The notes under the pieces were generated by a model that was not told where the DNA came from, did no database searches, and worked only from the letters and a program-made list of their open reading frames with translations. Positions 43,362 through 51,327 of a stretch of DNA of 64,000 nucleotides are shown piece after piece. The stretch spans positions 10,649 to 74,648 of the forward strand of contig JABHSK010000008.1 of the NCBI GenBank assembly GCA_018669975.1, read 5' to 3'. Made by a program: the position numbers and the translations under genes. Source of the stretch: Candidatus Parcubacteria bacterium (GTDB lineage: Bacteria; Patescibacteria; ABY1; UBA1558; GWA2-36-10). Numbering within the stretch: the first letter of the stretch is position 1; each line of letters starts with the position of its first letter.

Positions 43362-45398
43362 ATGGCCGCAACCGTACCGAAGATTCCCTATCCGGAACCT
43401 GATAAGCTCACTCTTTGGAACACCAGTGTTTCCAAGAAGGATCGTCTCAGGATTATTAATGAGGAAGATTTTCCTCGCGAGGAGATTCTCAGTAGTCTGG
43501 GTCTGGGTAAGAAATCGGAATTGGTCAAAAGTTTTGGTATCACTGATGAAGGTGAGCTTCGTGCTCGTCATGCACTCGGTGCCATGCTCTTAGCCGACGA
43601 TGATTTCATGGACTGGTCACGACAGAATCATCGTTCGTTACCCAATATTCCCGCGAACGAAGGAGCTTTTTTGGAGTTCTATGATCCCCAGTTGGAGCAC
43701 AATCCCTACTGGACTGAAGTTCATCGTTTCCTGGCTTTCGTGGACAACTATCCCGATCCGCCTGTCAGGCTCAAGCAAGTAGCTGACAAGCTGCGCGAAG
43801 GCTTACCTCTCGAGGACATGGAGACCGAAATGGCTCGGCAGATTGCTGAGCGACTCAAGGTCGTCACGGTTATCGAGGGTGTCATGCACATGAGACTGGT
43901 TGTGGATCACTATACGCCTACCAAGAAAAATGCCGAAGGCGAGAAGGTTCCCAATGGTCCGTCATTTTGGAGACTGAAAGATATTTCTCATTCACACAGC
44001 AGGGTATTTGGCCATCGGCTCTATAGTCAAGGCCTGTCCTCTGTGCGTATGGTGGAAAATCCCGACTGGAACAAAAGCAAGTGGAATCCGGCCATCTGGC
44101 TGGGTATTGCTAAGGCTTGGCGGGGTGTCGTTAATCTGCGTAACTGGTGGCGTCGCCGTAAGGCTTATCGTCAGATGGTGATCACCGGGCAAAGCAAAGA
44201 TATGGTTAAGGATGTTGGCGACGCTATCAAGCGACGCATTTCTAAGGTTCCTATGAGCGATAAGTTCAATGGAGCGCTAGTGACAGTGTCTTTTGTCTAT
44301 GACAAGGATGGTCTTAGGGTTCAGATTATGGACATCAAGTCTGCCAAGCGTACCCTGGATAGTGATCAACGTCGCGAGATTTCTTCGGGCGTCGATAATT
44401 TCGAGGGCTATACTTCATTACAGAAGGAGCAGATCGAAAGGGCTCACGTCGAGCGACGTGAAGCTGCTATGGAACTGCAACGTTGTCAGAAGTCCGACGC
44501 TCTGCGCCTACTTTTAGCAGCAGTTAATCCAAGCTTCTTCAGTAGTCTGACAACCGAGCGCTCAACGGAGATGGACAAAGAGTATCGCTGGTTCGCTATC
44601 AGTAATGAATACTACGGTCGCTGGGATGAGCTTTATCAAGCTCTGCGTCAGAATCGTGGTTTCTTTACCCGTCACTTCAATCGACTGAGCCAGGTGGCTG
44701 AGTTGGTCAACAAGGTGGCTGATAAGGGTAGAGATCTCGGTGTCCCTGTTTGTTCACCGGAGATTGTTTCCAATGGTCATATTGTGGTCTTTGAAAAACT
44801 CTGGCCTACACACCTGCTTTTCCGTTTGGATCGCAAGTCGGTAGTTCCGATCGAGCGTTTGCCCGAGCTCAATGGGCAGATGATCGGTTTGACTGGCAAG
44901 CATGGTGGCGGCAAGACTGAAACTCAGATTGCGGTGGTAGCCAACATCTATCTGGCCCATTCTGGTGTACCGGTCTTCGGCAGCTACTTCAAGTCCAACG
45001 TCAAAAAGGTGTTGGGTATGGTCTTTATTGCCCAGCGTGGTGATGGCTCGACCTGCGAGATGTTGCTGGCCAAGATCCGCAAGGTCCTCGAAGGTATCAA
45101 AAAGTGCGACGGCAGAGAAGTCGTACTGGTACTGGACGAGGTCGGTTCGGCTACTCAGGAAGTGGCTGGCTTCGAACTCGGTCGTGACCTGCTGTCCACT
45201 CTGTCCGGACGAAACGTCTCTGTGCTCTTTAGCACGCAGATCACTTCGCTGGCAGAGTATGCTGACACTGAACTGGGAGCTTTGAGTTTCCAGATGGATC
45301 GCAAGCACAGGATTAATACCGGCATCGGTGATGGCGGCATGACTGACTTGCGTCGTTCCATGGGAGTGGATAAGTTCCTGACCAAAGTCGCTAGCTAA
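43362..45398 (+). CDS. MutS-like ATPase with an unrecognised N-terminal region
   Basis: A 678-aa protein. The last 180 residues form a MutS-family ABC ATPase: Walker A GLTGKHGGGKTE (about 509-520), Walker B VLVLDEVGSAT (about 587-597), then LLSTLSGRNVSVLFSTQITSL, which matches the MutS D-loop and H-loop region. The first 460 residues do not resemble MutS mismatch-recognition or clamp domains; they contain a coiled helical part (about 340-385) and several Trp-rich segments. The gene is clearly richer in G+C, with C-ending codons, than its neighbours, and has a good Shine-Dalgarno sequence, a promoter and a UUCG-loop terminator of its own. It may act on DNA structures or in DNA uptake or defence, but that is inference. 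Confidence 0.78.
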   Translation: MAATVPKIPYPEPDKLTLWNTSVSKKDRLRIINEEDFPREEILSSLGLGKKSELVKSFGITDEGELRARHALGAMLLADDDFMDWSRQNHRSLPNIPANEGAFLEFYDPQLEHNPYWTEVHRFLAFVDNYPDPPVRLKQVADKLREGLPLEDMETEMARQIAERLKVVTVIEGVMHMRLVVDHYTPTKKNAEGEKVPNGPSFWRLKDISHSHSRVFGHRLYSQGLSSVRMVENPDWNKSKWNPAIWLGIAKAWRGVVNLRNWWRRRKAYRQMVITGQSKDMVKDVGDAIKRRISKVPMSDKFNGALVTVSFVYDKDGLRVQIMDIKSAKRTLDSDQRREISSGVDNFEGYTSLQKEQIERAHVERREAAMELQRCQKSDALRLLLAAVNPSFFSSLTTERSTEMDKEYRWFAISNEYYGRWDELYQALRQNRGFFTRHFNRLSQVAELVNKVADKGRDLGVPVCSPEIVSNGHIVVFEKLWPTHLLFRLDRKSVVPIERLPELNGQMIGLTGKHGGGKTETQIAVVANIYLAHSGVPVFGSYFKSNVKKVLGMVFIAQRGDGSTCEMLLAKIRKVLEGIKKCDGREVVLVLDEVGSATQEVAGFELGRDLLSTLSGRNVSVLFSTQITSLAEYADTELGALSFQMDRKHRINTGIGDGGMTDLRRSMGVDKFLTKVAS

Positions 45399-45414
45399 TT
45401 CTCTAATCTATATT

Positions 45415-45443
45415 CCCTGTCACTTCGGTGGCAGGGCTTTTTA
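45415..45443 (+). terminator. terminator with a UUCG tetraloop
   Basis: CCCTGTCAC pairs with GTGGCAGGG (one G-T wobble) around TTCG closed by a C-G pair, an extra-stable tetraloop, followed by CTTTTTA. Confidence 0.93.
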
Positions 45444-45475
45444 TTTTCTTGAAAAACAGAATACCCCTTTAATCG

Positions 45476-45504
45476 TTGACATTTCGTAAAAAATATGGTA
45501 TTAT
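45476..45504 (+). promoter_or_regulatory. strong sigma-70 promoter of the 199-aa membrane protein gene
   Basis: TTGACA (45476-45481) and TATTAT (45499-45504) with a 17-base spacer. It gives a leader of about 68 bases that holds a bistable-hairpin segment and an AAAGAGG Shine-Dalgarno sequence. Confidence 0.85.
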
Positions 45505-45529
45505 TTCTAATCGCGTAAATTTAAGCGCA

Positions 45530-45553
45530 AAACCCACCACGGGGTTTCGTGGT
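45530..45553 (+). promoter_or_regulatory. interlocked inverted repeats in the 5' leader (possible bistable RNA switch)
   Basis: Four adjacent six-base blocks form A-B-A'-B': AAACCC (45530-45535), ACCACG (45536-45541), GGGTTT (45542-45547), CGTGGT (45548-45553). A pairs perfectly with A' and B with B', but each helix uses the other's arm as its loop, so only one can form at a time. The Shine-Dalgarno sequence follows 12 bases later. Confidence 0.6.
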
Positions 45554-45578
45554 AGCACTTTCACAAAGAGGTTGTGCA

Positions 45579-46178
45579 ATGCACGATTACACGGTTGTAC
45601 TGGGTGTTGGAGCAGCTTTGTTCCACGGTGCAGCCTACGTGTTGTACAACATCCAAACTCACTTCGGAAAATCAAAACCAAATCCAGCTAGCTGGGCCAT
45701 TTGGACACTGTTGTCTATTTTAAATGCCTGGTCTTTTAAGGAAGTTAGTGCGGACAATCTGTCCACTCTGCAATTTTTTACTGGCTCGGTGGCCTGCATG
45801 ATCACTTTTTTCTATACCTGGTATCGAGGTAAACTCAAAAGCCTCAAGCCTAGCGAATGGAGAATTTTAGCTCTAGCTTTGTCAGTCATCCTAGTCTGGC
45901 GAATATTTAACAGCGCTACTGGTGCTAACATGCTCGTCGTCCTAACTTTCATCATTTCATTTATTCCCACCCTTAAGGGTGTACTAGCTGATCCGTTCAA
46001 GGAGTCACCGCGTTCTTGGTGGCTATGGACTATGGCTTTTGCCCTTACCATCGGTAGTATCCTACTGCGTTGGAGGGGAGAACCTCTAGCACTGGTCATG
46101 CCGATCGTTCTGTTGATTGCTCACGGCAGTATTGCCGTACTTTCATCGCAGAAGCGTAAAGATAAATTTTCCACTTGA
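45579..46178 (+). CDS. multi-helix membrane protein of unknown function
   Basis: A 199-aa protein starting MHDYTVVLGVGAALFHG. I chose the ATG at 45579 (AAAGAGG Shine-Dalgarno sequence seven bases before), not the in-frame GTG at 45549, which lies inside the leader hairpin. About six or seven helices span the chain: near 5-25, 37-52, 60-78, 90-106, 112-130, 142-158 and 165-184. Repeated S/N-P-A-S-W-A-I-W-T-L and PRSWWLWTMAFALTIGS segments near the two halves suggest an internal repeat, as in SWEET- or PQ-loop-like carriers, but this is only a resemblance. The gene is richer in G+C than the local average and has its own promoter and terminator. Confidence 0.7.
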   Translation: MHDYTVVLGVGAALFHGAAYVLYNIQTHFGKSKPNPASWAIWTLLSILNAWSFKEVSADNLSTLQFFTGSVACMITFFYTWYRGKLKSLKPSEWRILALALSVILVWRIFNSATGANMLVVLTFIISFIPTLKGVLADPFKESPRSWWLWTMAFALTIGSILLRWRGEPLALVMPIVLLIAHGSIAVLSSQKRKDKFST

Positions 46179-46188
46179 GTTATTCGAC

Positions 46189-46237
46189 ACCGAGGCAAGT
46201 ATTTCACAGCATGTGAAACAACTACCTCGGTTTTTTA
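46189..46237 (+). terminator. nested terminator of the 199-aa membrane protein gene
   Basis: Outer arms ACCGAGG/CCTCGGT, a middle AGT/ACT pair and inner TTTCAC/GTGAAA form a long three-part hairpin followed by six T. Confidence 0.85.
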
Positions 46238-46243
46238 ATAAAT

Positions 46244-46274
46244 AAAAGAACAGCTCCACGGGGAGTTGTTCTTC
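46244..46274 (-). terminator. terminator of the lipoprotein gene pair
   Basis: On the minus strand AAGAACAACTCC pairs with GGAGCTGTTCTT and runs into TTTATTTATT. Confidence 0.85.
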
Positions 46275-46278
46275 AAGT

Positions 46279-46770
46279 CTAATTTTTACTAGTACCTATC
46301 ACTATCAAAGTTTTTCCATTGTCTTCTCCAATGGTAATGGAGACACTACGGTCATCTTTCTCAGCGCCTAGCATGACATTGTTTTCAATCACGAAAGACA
46401 TGGTTGTATTCCAGCCTTCTTCTTCTAATTTGTTTTCATACTCCTCTTGTAGCTCGGTGACAGATTTAGTAGATTCAATACTGACATTAAAGATTCCATT
46501 TTCATGACTAGAGGCAGAAGTAATTGCACCTTCGGCAATATAAATGTCATCTGGCCAATCTTCAGGTAATTCTGTTCCAGCGCCAACTTGCATCGTGCCT
46601 TCATCAGTTTTTATTTTTACAGAGTCATCGTCTAGATCCACATCTGCATTGCCACCCATGGAGTTTTCAATTTGTTTCTCCATTGATTTTTCAGTAGCCG
46701 TTTTCTTGCCACAAGCACTAAGTGTTAGTGATAGCAACAAACAAAAGCTAATAATAAAGAGTTTTTTCAT
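46279..46770 (-). CDS. lipoprotein of unknown function
   Basis: A 163-aa protein with a lipoprotein signal peptide: positive MKK, a hydrophobic core, and the lipobox LSAC with Cys20 as the likely lipidation site. The mature part begins with an acidic, Asp-rich region (GGNADVDLDDDSVKI) and then a compact domain with TELQEEYENKLEEEGW, a pattern of small membrane-attached lipoproteins in this type of genome. It begins nine bases after the stop of the GPGSG protein gene and is probably co-transcribed with it. The function is unknown. Confidence 0.75.
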   Translation of the reverse strand: MKKLFIISFCLLLSLTLSACGKKTATEKSMEKQIENSMGGNADVDLDDDSVKIKTDEGTMQVGAGTELPEDWPDDIYIAEGAITSASSHENGIFNVSIESTKSVTELQEEYENKLEEEGWNTTMSFVIENNVMLGAEKDDRSVSITIGEDNGKTLIVIGTSKN

Positions 46771-46779
46771 ATGCTTTTA

Positions 46780-47427
46780 TTAATTATTGAATAAATAATT
46801 TCCTCCGGTAGCACTACAGGTGCCGGCTGCATAGGTGATTAAGTCACCAGTGATTGGATCACCACCATGAGGATAATACCAAATAATTGTTTCGTAACTA
46901 GTACCAACAGAATTTTGGCAGCCTCCTGAGGTGGGTTGCGGACAAGGATTATCACTATATATGCCTACACCTTGGCAGTTTAAATCTTTGACACTTGGGG
47001 TTGCCCAATAAGAGCCAATATAGTCTGTGCAAACACTAGAATCGTTTATCACATTACATGAACCAATAGCATTAGACTCCTCACCACTACCTGGTCCGTT
47101 TGGTTCATCATCTTCTAGTCCAGCATAATAATCGTCTGATCCGGGTCCTTGTGGCTCTGGTTCATATGGCAGTTCTTCACCTGATCCGGGTCCAGTTGGT
47201 TCTGGTGAATAATCGAATTCACCACTGCCAGGACCATCGTAGGCGGGATCATGTTCTAGTCCAGCATTATAATCATCTGAACCGGGATTATCGTATTCGG
47301 CAAAATCTCCACTACCTGGTCCTGTCGGTTCGTCGGGAAACCAATCATCAAGTTGAGTATAAATAATGCCACCAACAATTACTAAAGCAGCTGCTCCTCC
47401 TATGGCAATTCCCTTTAATCTATCCAT
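46780..47427 (-). CDS. membrane-anchored surface protein with GPGSG repeats
   Basis: A 215-aa protein with one N-terminal hydrophobic helix (residues 6-24) followed by about 100 residues of acidic low-complexity sequence. It contains four full GPGSG motifs and degenerate forms (NPGSDDY, QGPGSDDY), spaced by D/E/Y-rich linkers; two of the linkers share DDYNAGLEHD / DDYYAGLEDD. A Cys-rich C-terminal domain (about 125-215, six Cys) follows, likely disulfide-bonded outside the cell. The repeats may be elastic or calcium-binding stalks. It is upstream of the lipoprotein gene. Confidence 0.72.
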   Translation of the reverse strand: MDRLKGIAIGGAAALVIVGGIIYTQLDDWFPDEPTGPGSGDFAEYDNPGSDDYNAGLEHDPAYDGPGSGEFDYSPEPTGPGSGEELPYEPEPQGPGSDDYYAGLEDDEPNGPGSGEESNAIGSCNVINDSSVCTDYIGSYWATPSVKDLNCQGVGIYSDNPCPQPTSGGCQNSVGTSYETIIWYYPHGGDPITGDLITYAAGTCSATGGNYLFNN

Positions 47428-47482
47428 AATAGTTATTAATTTTATTATATAAGCATTATAGCACTAAAATTTTTTATGTAAA

Positions 47483-47507
47483 ATAAAAGGAGCCGCTAAG
47501 CGACTCC
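47483..47507 (-). terminator. terminator of the 356-aa protein gene
   Basis: On the minus strand GGAGTCGC pairs with GCGGCTCC around TTA with one mismatch, followed by TTTTATTTTA. Confidence 0.8.
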
Positions 47508-47516
47508 AGGATAAAA

Positions 47517-48587
47517 TTAATTGGGTTGGCGATAAGCGAATTTGTATTTCAGTTCTTTTTCTACCAACTCACCCTCCCAGGGACCAACAAAGGTAGCTCC
47601 GGCCAACCAGTCTTTGCTCTCAGTGCTGTAGCTACGACTAGCTCGGTAGGCCTTTTTGCCATCTCGGCCAACACGGTAACACAAAAAGCCTCCGTAGTTA
47701 TTGAGTGCAACTACAACCCAGTCAAGCTGATCATTAAGCCACTCATCTGATCCTTTGGATTGTTTTCTTACATTGACTCTGACATGGGCTGGTAGCGGCA
47801 GGTCTCTGATAGTTCCCTTACGGATGATATCACCTGACTTGAATGTCTTAGGCACTCTTTCTTTCTTAGGCTTTTGAGCCTGTGCCTTGGGTACGTCTGC
47901 CAAGCCTCGTTGTTCCAGTGTTTCGCAGAGAAGATTCAGGAATTCGATATCCCGTTCGACACGAGTGGCCTTGAAAGAAGCATCGTAATCGACTACTTCA
48001 AAGTCAGGGTCTGCATCCCGTATTTCTTCTTCTACATCAGCGTAGGACATAAGCACTTGGGCATAGGCCGAACGTTTGTCGGCAAGGATTTCACAGATAG
48101 CTGTGATATTTTTTTCTTTCCAGCCATAGTCTTTGCCAAACATCCCAGCGCCATGATACTCAGCACCCTTTTGTTTGCCAACGCCTCTGAGGAAGCGGAC
48201 AAAAGCTGAGCGAGCCCAAGTCTTGGGAATTTCTGTCAGTGCCCGAAGGATAGTATAGAGCTCTCGGCGGCTTTGAGGGTTGTTGTGAATATCGAGCACT
48301 TCAATTGTTTTTGGTGCATCAGAATTAACAAATGCACCGTCCAAGGAAATGAATAATTCACCACGACTGCCAACAAAAATCAGCAGAGCATTGAGGAATT
48401 CGTTTGGCCGTGCTTGTACACGGCGAACCTTGGTAATTAGATGAGCTCCCTCGATAGCTTCTTTCTGAGCCCAATACTCACTATGTGACATGCCGGCATC
48501 TCGTTTTTGAGCATATTCAGTGCTGGCAGCATCCAAACTCTTTTTTAATGCTACTAACTCTGTCTTAGTGAAAAGTGGTTTAGCCAT
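47517..48587 (-). CDS. hypothetical protein (356 aa), soluble
   Basis: A 356-aa protein without signal or membrane segments. It has a helical N-terminal part (about 1-60), a mixed alpha/beta central region, and a C-terminal domain from about residue 265 with many aromatic strands (VVVALNNYGGFLCYRVGRDG, and WLAGATFVGPWEG near the end), in which the repeated G-W/Y contacts resemble SH3- or beta-barrel-type folds. Tail segment KPKKERVPKTFKSG is basic. No family recognised. It begins with an AAAGGAGG Shine-Dalgarno sequence eight bases before the ATG, is richer in G+C than its neighbours, and has its own terminator. Confidence 0.65.
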   Translation of the reverse strand: MAKPLFTKTELVALKKSLDAASTEYAQKRDAGMSHSEYWAQKEAIEGAHLITKVRRVQARPNEFLNALLIFVGSRGELFISLDGAFVNSDAPKTIEVLDIHNNPQSRRELYTILRALTEIPKTWARSAFVRFLRGVGKQKGAEYHGAGMFGKDYGWKEKNITAICEILADKRSAYAQVLMSYADVEEEIRDADPDFEVVDYDASFKATRVERDIEFLNLLCETLEQRGLADVPKAQAQKPKKERVPKTFKSGDIIRKGTIRDLPLPAHVRVNVRKQSKGSDEWLNDQLDWVVVALNNYGGFLCYRVGRDGKKAYRASRSYSTESKDWLAGATFVGPWEGELVEKELKYKFAYRQPN

Positions 48588-48694
48588 TTTGGCCTCCTTT
48601 GTTTGTGGTCTTGTTTCAAGGTGCTATATTAAAAACAATAGATATGCCATAATATTTCACCTTACCTTAGCACTTAGCCATTTATTCTGTCAAA

Positions 48695-48724
48695 CAAAAA
48701 ACCGATCAATCTAGATCAGTTTTT
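48695..48724 (-). terminator. terminator of the P-loop kinase gene at 48737
   Basis: AAAAACTGATC pairs with GATCGGTTTTTT (one mismatch) with a T run in the minus direction. Confidence 0.8.
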
Positions 48725-48736
48725 ATATTCAAAATT

Positions 48737-49372
48737 TTATTTAACGAGATATCGTTGAGCCTCTGCCAGTTTGTTTTTGAAGTGGGTATCTGTATTGTAT
48801 AGTTTTAAGTTATATTTTTTTGCCTCCCTATTAAAAAATTTACTGAGCTCAACTATCATATGAGCAATTTTCAAGTAGGTTGTTTCATTTTTCGTTCTAT
48901 TCACAAACCAATCATTTTTATCTGCAAATTTTTTACCCTTACTTACAATATCCTCGGCGTCCATTTTTGTAAAAAAGACAGCCCTTACATTGCGTGGTCC
49001 ATATTTCTTGCTTAGTTTTTTAACTAGCTCAGGATGAATATGGTAGCCTTCGATAACAATACTCCTACCCTCATATAATTCACAGTCAACAAATGTCTCA
49101 ACGGCAGTCCATATTGCCCGTGACTGTTTGAGGTAAGTGGAGGTTATTTGCTTAGTGGTATATTGACTGTACATTAAATCATTGCTGTATTTGGTTTTTC
49201 TTCTGATGACAGTTTTGGGAAATTTTTTTGTTATTTCTTTTGCTGACATACAAGATCGGACAACTCTTTCAAGGGTGTCTGTAGATAACCAACTAACATT
49301 CAATTTTTTGCTTAGTCTTTTTGCGGTAGTTGTTTTACCACAGCGTGGTGCACCACCTATTAAATAAATCAT
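48737..49372 (-). CDS. P-loop kinase-like protein
   Basis: A 211-aa protein with Walker A GGAPRCGKTT (about residues 6-15), then STDTLERVVRSC (a base/substrate-binding D), and a later VVIEGYHIHPELV (Walker-B-like). It resembles the AAA_18/AAA_33-type small-molecule kinases with a long insertion, but the substrate is not evident. The start ATG at 49372 follows a perfect TATAAT (49384-49379 on this strand) by six bases, so the mRNA should be leaderless; the in-frame ATG ten codons earlier lies upstream of this -10 box and is unlikely. Confidence 0.78.
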   Translation of the reverse strand: MIYLIGGAPRCGKTTTAKRLSKKLNVSWLSTDTLERVVRSCMSAKEITKKFPKTVIRRKTKYSNDLMYSQYTTKQITSTYLKQSRAIWTAVETFVDCELYEGRSIVIEGYHIHPELVKKLSKKYGPRNVRAVFFTKMDAEDIVSKGKKFADKNDWFVNRTKNETTYLKIAHMIVELSKFFNREAKKYNLKLYNTDTHFKNKLAEAQRYLVK

Positions 49373-49400
49373 GCATAAATTATAGCATTTTTTTATAAAC

Positions 49401-49422
49401 AAAAAAACCGCCAGTAGGCGGT
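49401..49422 (-). terminator. terminator of typA
   Basis: ACCGCC pairs with GGCGGT around a four-base loop, with seven T following on the minus strand. Confidence 0.88.
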
Positions 49423-49432
49423 CTTTAATATA

Positions 49433-51214
49433 TTAGGCTTTAGTACTTCTCTTTCTATCGTTTTCAGTTAAACCTTGTTTACGTAGGCGGATACTATCTG
49501 GAGTTATTTCTAAATATTCATCTTCAGAGATTATTTCTAAACCAGTTTCAATAGTCAGTATAGCTGGTGGAGTCAAAGTAATAGCATCATCAGCACCTGA
49601 ACTACGCATATTAGTCAGTTGCTTACCTTTGATTGGATTGACTGCCATATCAAAGCCTTTGGCGGTATTACCAATGACCATGCCTTCGTAGACATCTACG
49701 CCAGGTCCAATATATAGATCACCACGTTCTTGCAGATTGAATAATGAAAAACCTAGAGCTTTACCAGTAGCCATTGAAATCATAGAACCAACATTACGTT
49801 TTTTGATCTCACCAGTATAAGGACGATATTCAAGGAAGTGTGAGCAAAGGATTCCTTCACCACGAGTATCAACAGTAAATTCACCACGATAGCCAAGCAG
49901 GCCTCTGGTTGGTATTTCAAACACCAAACGCATTTGGCCATTTTCAGTGTTCATAGAAGTGACAATACCTTTTCGTTTGCCAAGTTTTTCCATCACTACA
50001 CCAGAACTGACTTCCGGCACATCGATAGTCACTTCTTCAAAAGGTTCAAATTTTTTGCCATCTCTTTCTTCGATAATTACTTTTGGTTGAGATACTTGCA
50101 ATTCATAACCTTCACGACGCATTTGTTCAATCAAGATAGCAGCGTGTAATTCACCACGACTATATACTTTGAAGTATTCACCAGAAAAATCAATTTTCAT
50201 TCCAACATTAACTTCTAGTTCTTTTTCCAAACGTTCTTTGATTTGTTTGCTGGTCACATATTTACCTTCACGACCAGCTAGAGGAGAGTTGTTTACCAAA
50301 AAATCTAGAGAGATAGTTGGTTCATCTACAGTGATAGCAGGTAGAGCTTCTTGCTCGGTGTTTAGACATAGAGTTTCACCAATATCAATACCAGGAAAAC
50401 CAGCGATCATCACAATATCACCAGCCACAGCTTCTTCGGTTTCTTTTCTTTCCAAACCATGAAAGGTAAACAGCTTGCTGACACGACCAGTTTCATTTGT
50501 GCCATCCATTTTCTTTAGAGTCAAATTAGAACCAGTTTTTAGACTACCTTCATAGATACGGCCAATAGCCATACGTCCCAAGAAATTGTCATAGGCTAGA
50601 TTGAAAACCTGACAACGTAGATCAGTTTTTAAGTCTGATTTAGCAGCTGGTACTTTTTCCAAGACCACATCCAACAGAGGCATGATATCTTTATCTTCAT
50701 CAGTTAGATAGCGTTTGGCAGTACCATTTTTGGCAATAGCATAGACAGTAGTAAAATCTAATTGTTCATCAGTAGCACCCAGGTCCATAAACAATTCAAA
50801 AACTTGTTCATGAGCTAGATTAGGATTAGCAGCTGGTTTATCGATTTTGTTTAGTATAACAATTGGCTTCAAACCCAATTCCAAAGATTTCTTTAAAACA
50901 AATCTAGTTTGAGGCATTGGACCTTCTTGAGCATCAACTACCAAGAGCACAGAGTCGATTGAACGGAGTACTCGTTCTACTTCTGAACCAAAATCAGCAT
51001 GACCAGGAGTATCAACAATATTGATCTTTGTGTCTTTATAGAAGACAGAGGCGTTTTTTGAGTATATCGTAATTCCACGCTCTTTTTCGAGTGTGTTTGA
51101 GTCCATACTGACACTTTCGTCTGATAGGGCACCTGTTTGCTTGAGGATAGCATCCGTCAAAGCAGTCTTGCCGTGATCAACGTGTGCGATAATTGCAATA
51201 TTTCTTATTTCCAT
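49433..51214 (-). CDS. typA: translational GTPase TypA/BipA
   Basis: A ribosome-binding GTPase of the EF-G/EF-4 family that helps 50S assembly and stress responses. The 593-aa length from this start matches the family. G1 AHVDHGKT (residues 9-16), G2 and switch I (TLEKERGITI), G3 VDTPGHADFG, G4 LNKIDK and the domain V/C-terminal TRGLLGYRGEFT and GMVIGNT are all present. The ATG at 51214 is the correct start: the family begins IRNIAIIAHVDHGKT, and a TTGACA-17-TATCCT promoter places the -10 box seven bases before it. A longer frame from 51250 would begin in the -35 box. Confidence 0.97.
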   Translation of the reverse strand: MEIRNIAIIAHVDHGKTALTDAILKQTGALSDESVSMDSNTLEKERGITIYSKNASVFYKDTKINIVDTPGHADFGSEVERVLRSIDSVLLVVDAQEGPMPQTRFVLKKSLELGLKPIVILNKIDKPAANPNLAHEQVFELFMDLGATDEQLDFTTVYAIAKNGTAKRYLTDEDKDIMPLLDVVLEKVPAAKSDLKTDLRCQVFNLAYDNFLGRMAIGRIYEGSLKTGSNLTLKKMDGTNETGRVSKLFTFHGLERKETEEAVAGDIVMIAGFPGIDIGETLCLNTEQEALPAITVDEPTISLDFLVNNSPLAGREGKYVTSKQIKERLEKELEVNVGMKIDFSGEYFKVYSRGELHAAILIEQMRREGYELQVSQPKVIIEERDGKKFEPFEEVTIDVPEVSSGVVMEKLGKRKGIVTSMNTENGQMRLVFEIPTRGLLGYRGEFTVDTRGEGILCSHFLEYRPYTGEIKKRNVGSMISMATGKALGFSLFNLQERGDLYIGPGVDVYEGMVIGNTAKGFDMAVNPIKGKQLTNMRSSGADDAITLTPPAILTIETGLEIISEDEYLEITPDSIRLRKQGLTENDRKRSTKA

Positions 51215-51221
51215 AGCCGCA

Positions 51222-51250
51222 AGGATAACAGGAATAGGGTTAAATGTCAA
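51222..51250 (-). promoter_or_regulatory. promoter of typA
   Basis: TTGACA (51250-51245) and TATCCT (51227-51222) with 17 bases between on the minus strand. The ATG is seven bases past the -10 box, a leaderless arrangement. Confidence 0.8.
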
Positions 51251-51291
51251 GTATTTTGGGTAAATAAGGCACTAAAAGTGGTATAAAGAAA

Positions 51292-51321
51292 TTGGCTAAA
51301 ACAACAGCTTTTTGATATGAT
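51292..51321 (+). promoter_or_regulatory. promoter of the peptidase E-like gene
   Basis: TTGGCT (51292-51297) and TATGAT (51316-51321) spaced by 18 bases. The ATG at 51328 is six bases past the -10 box, so the transcript should be leaderless. Confidence 0.65.
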
Positions 51322-51327
51322 TTAGAT

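Noticed and set aside
44754..45308. A 184-aa open frame antisense to the MutS-like gene
   Set aside because: The higher G+C makes long antisense frames likely; no promoter, Shine-Dalgarno sequence or recognisable protein pattern.
49433..51250. A longer start of typA at 51250
   Set aside because: The ATG at 51214 matches the family's start, and the extra codons contain the -10 and -35 boxes.
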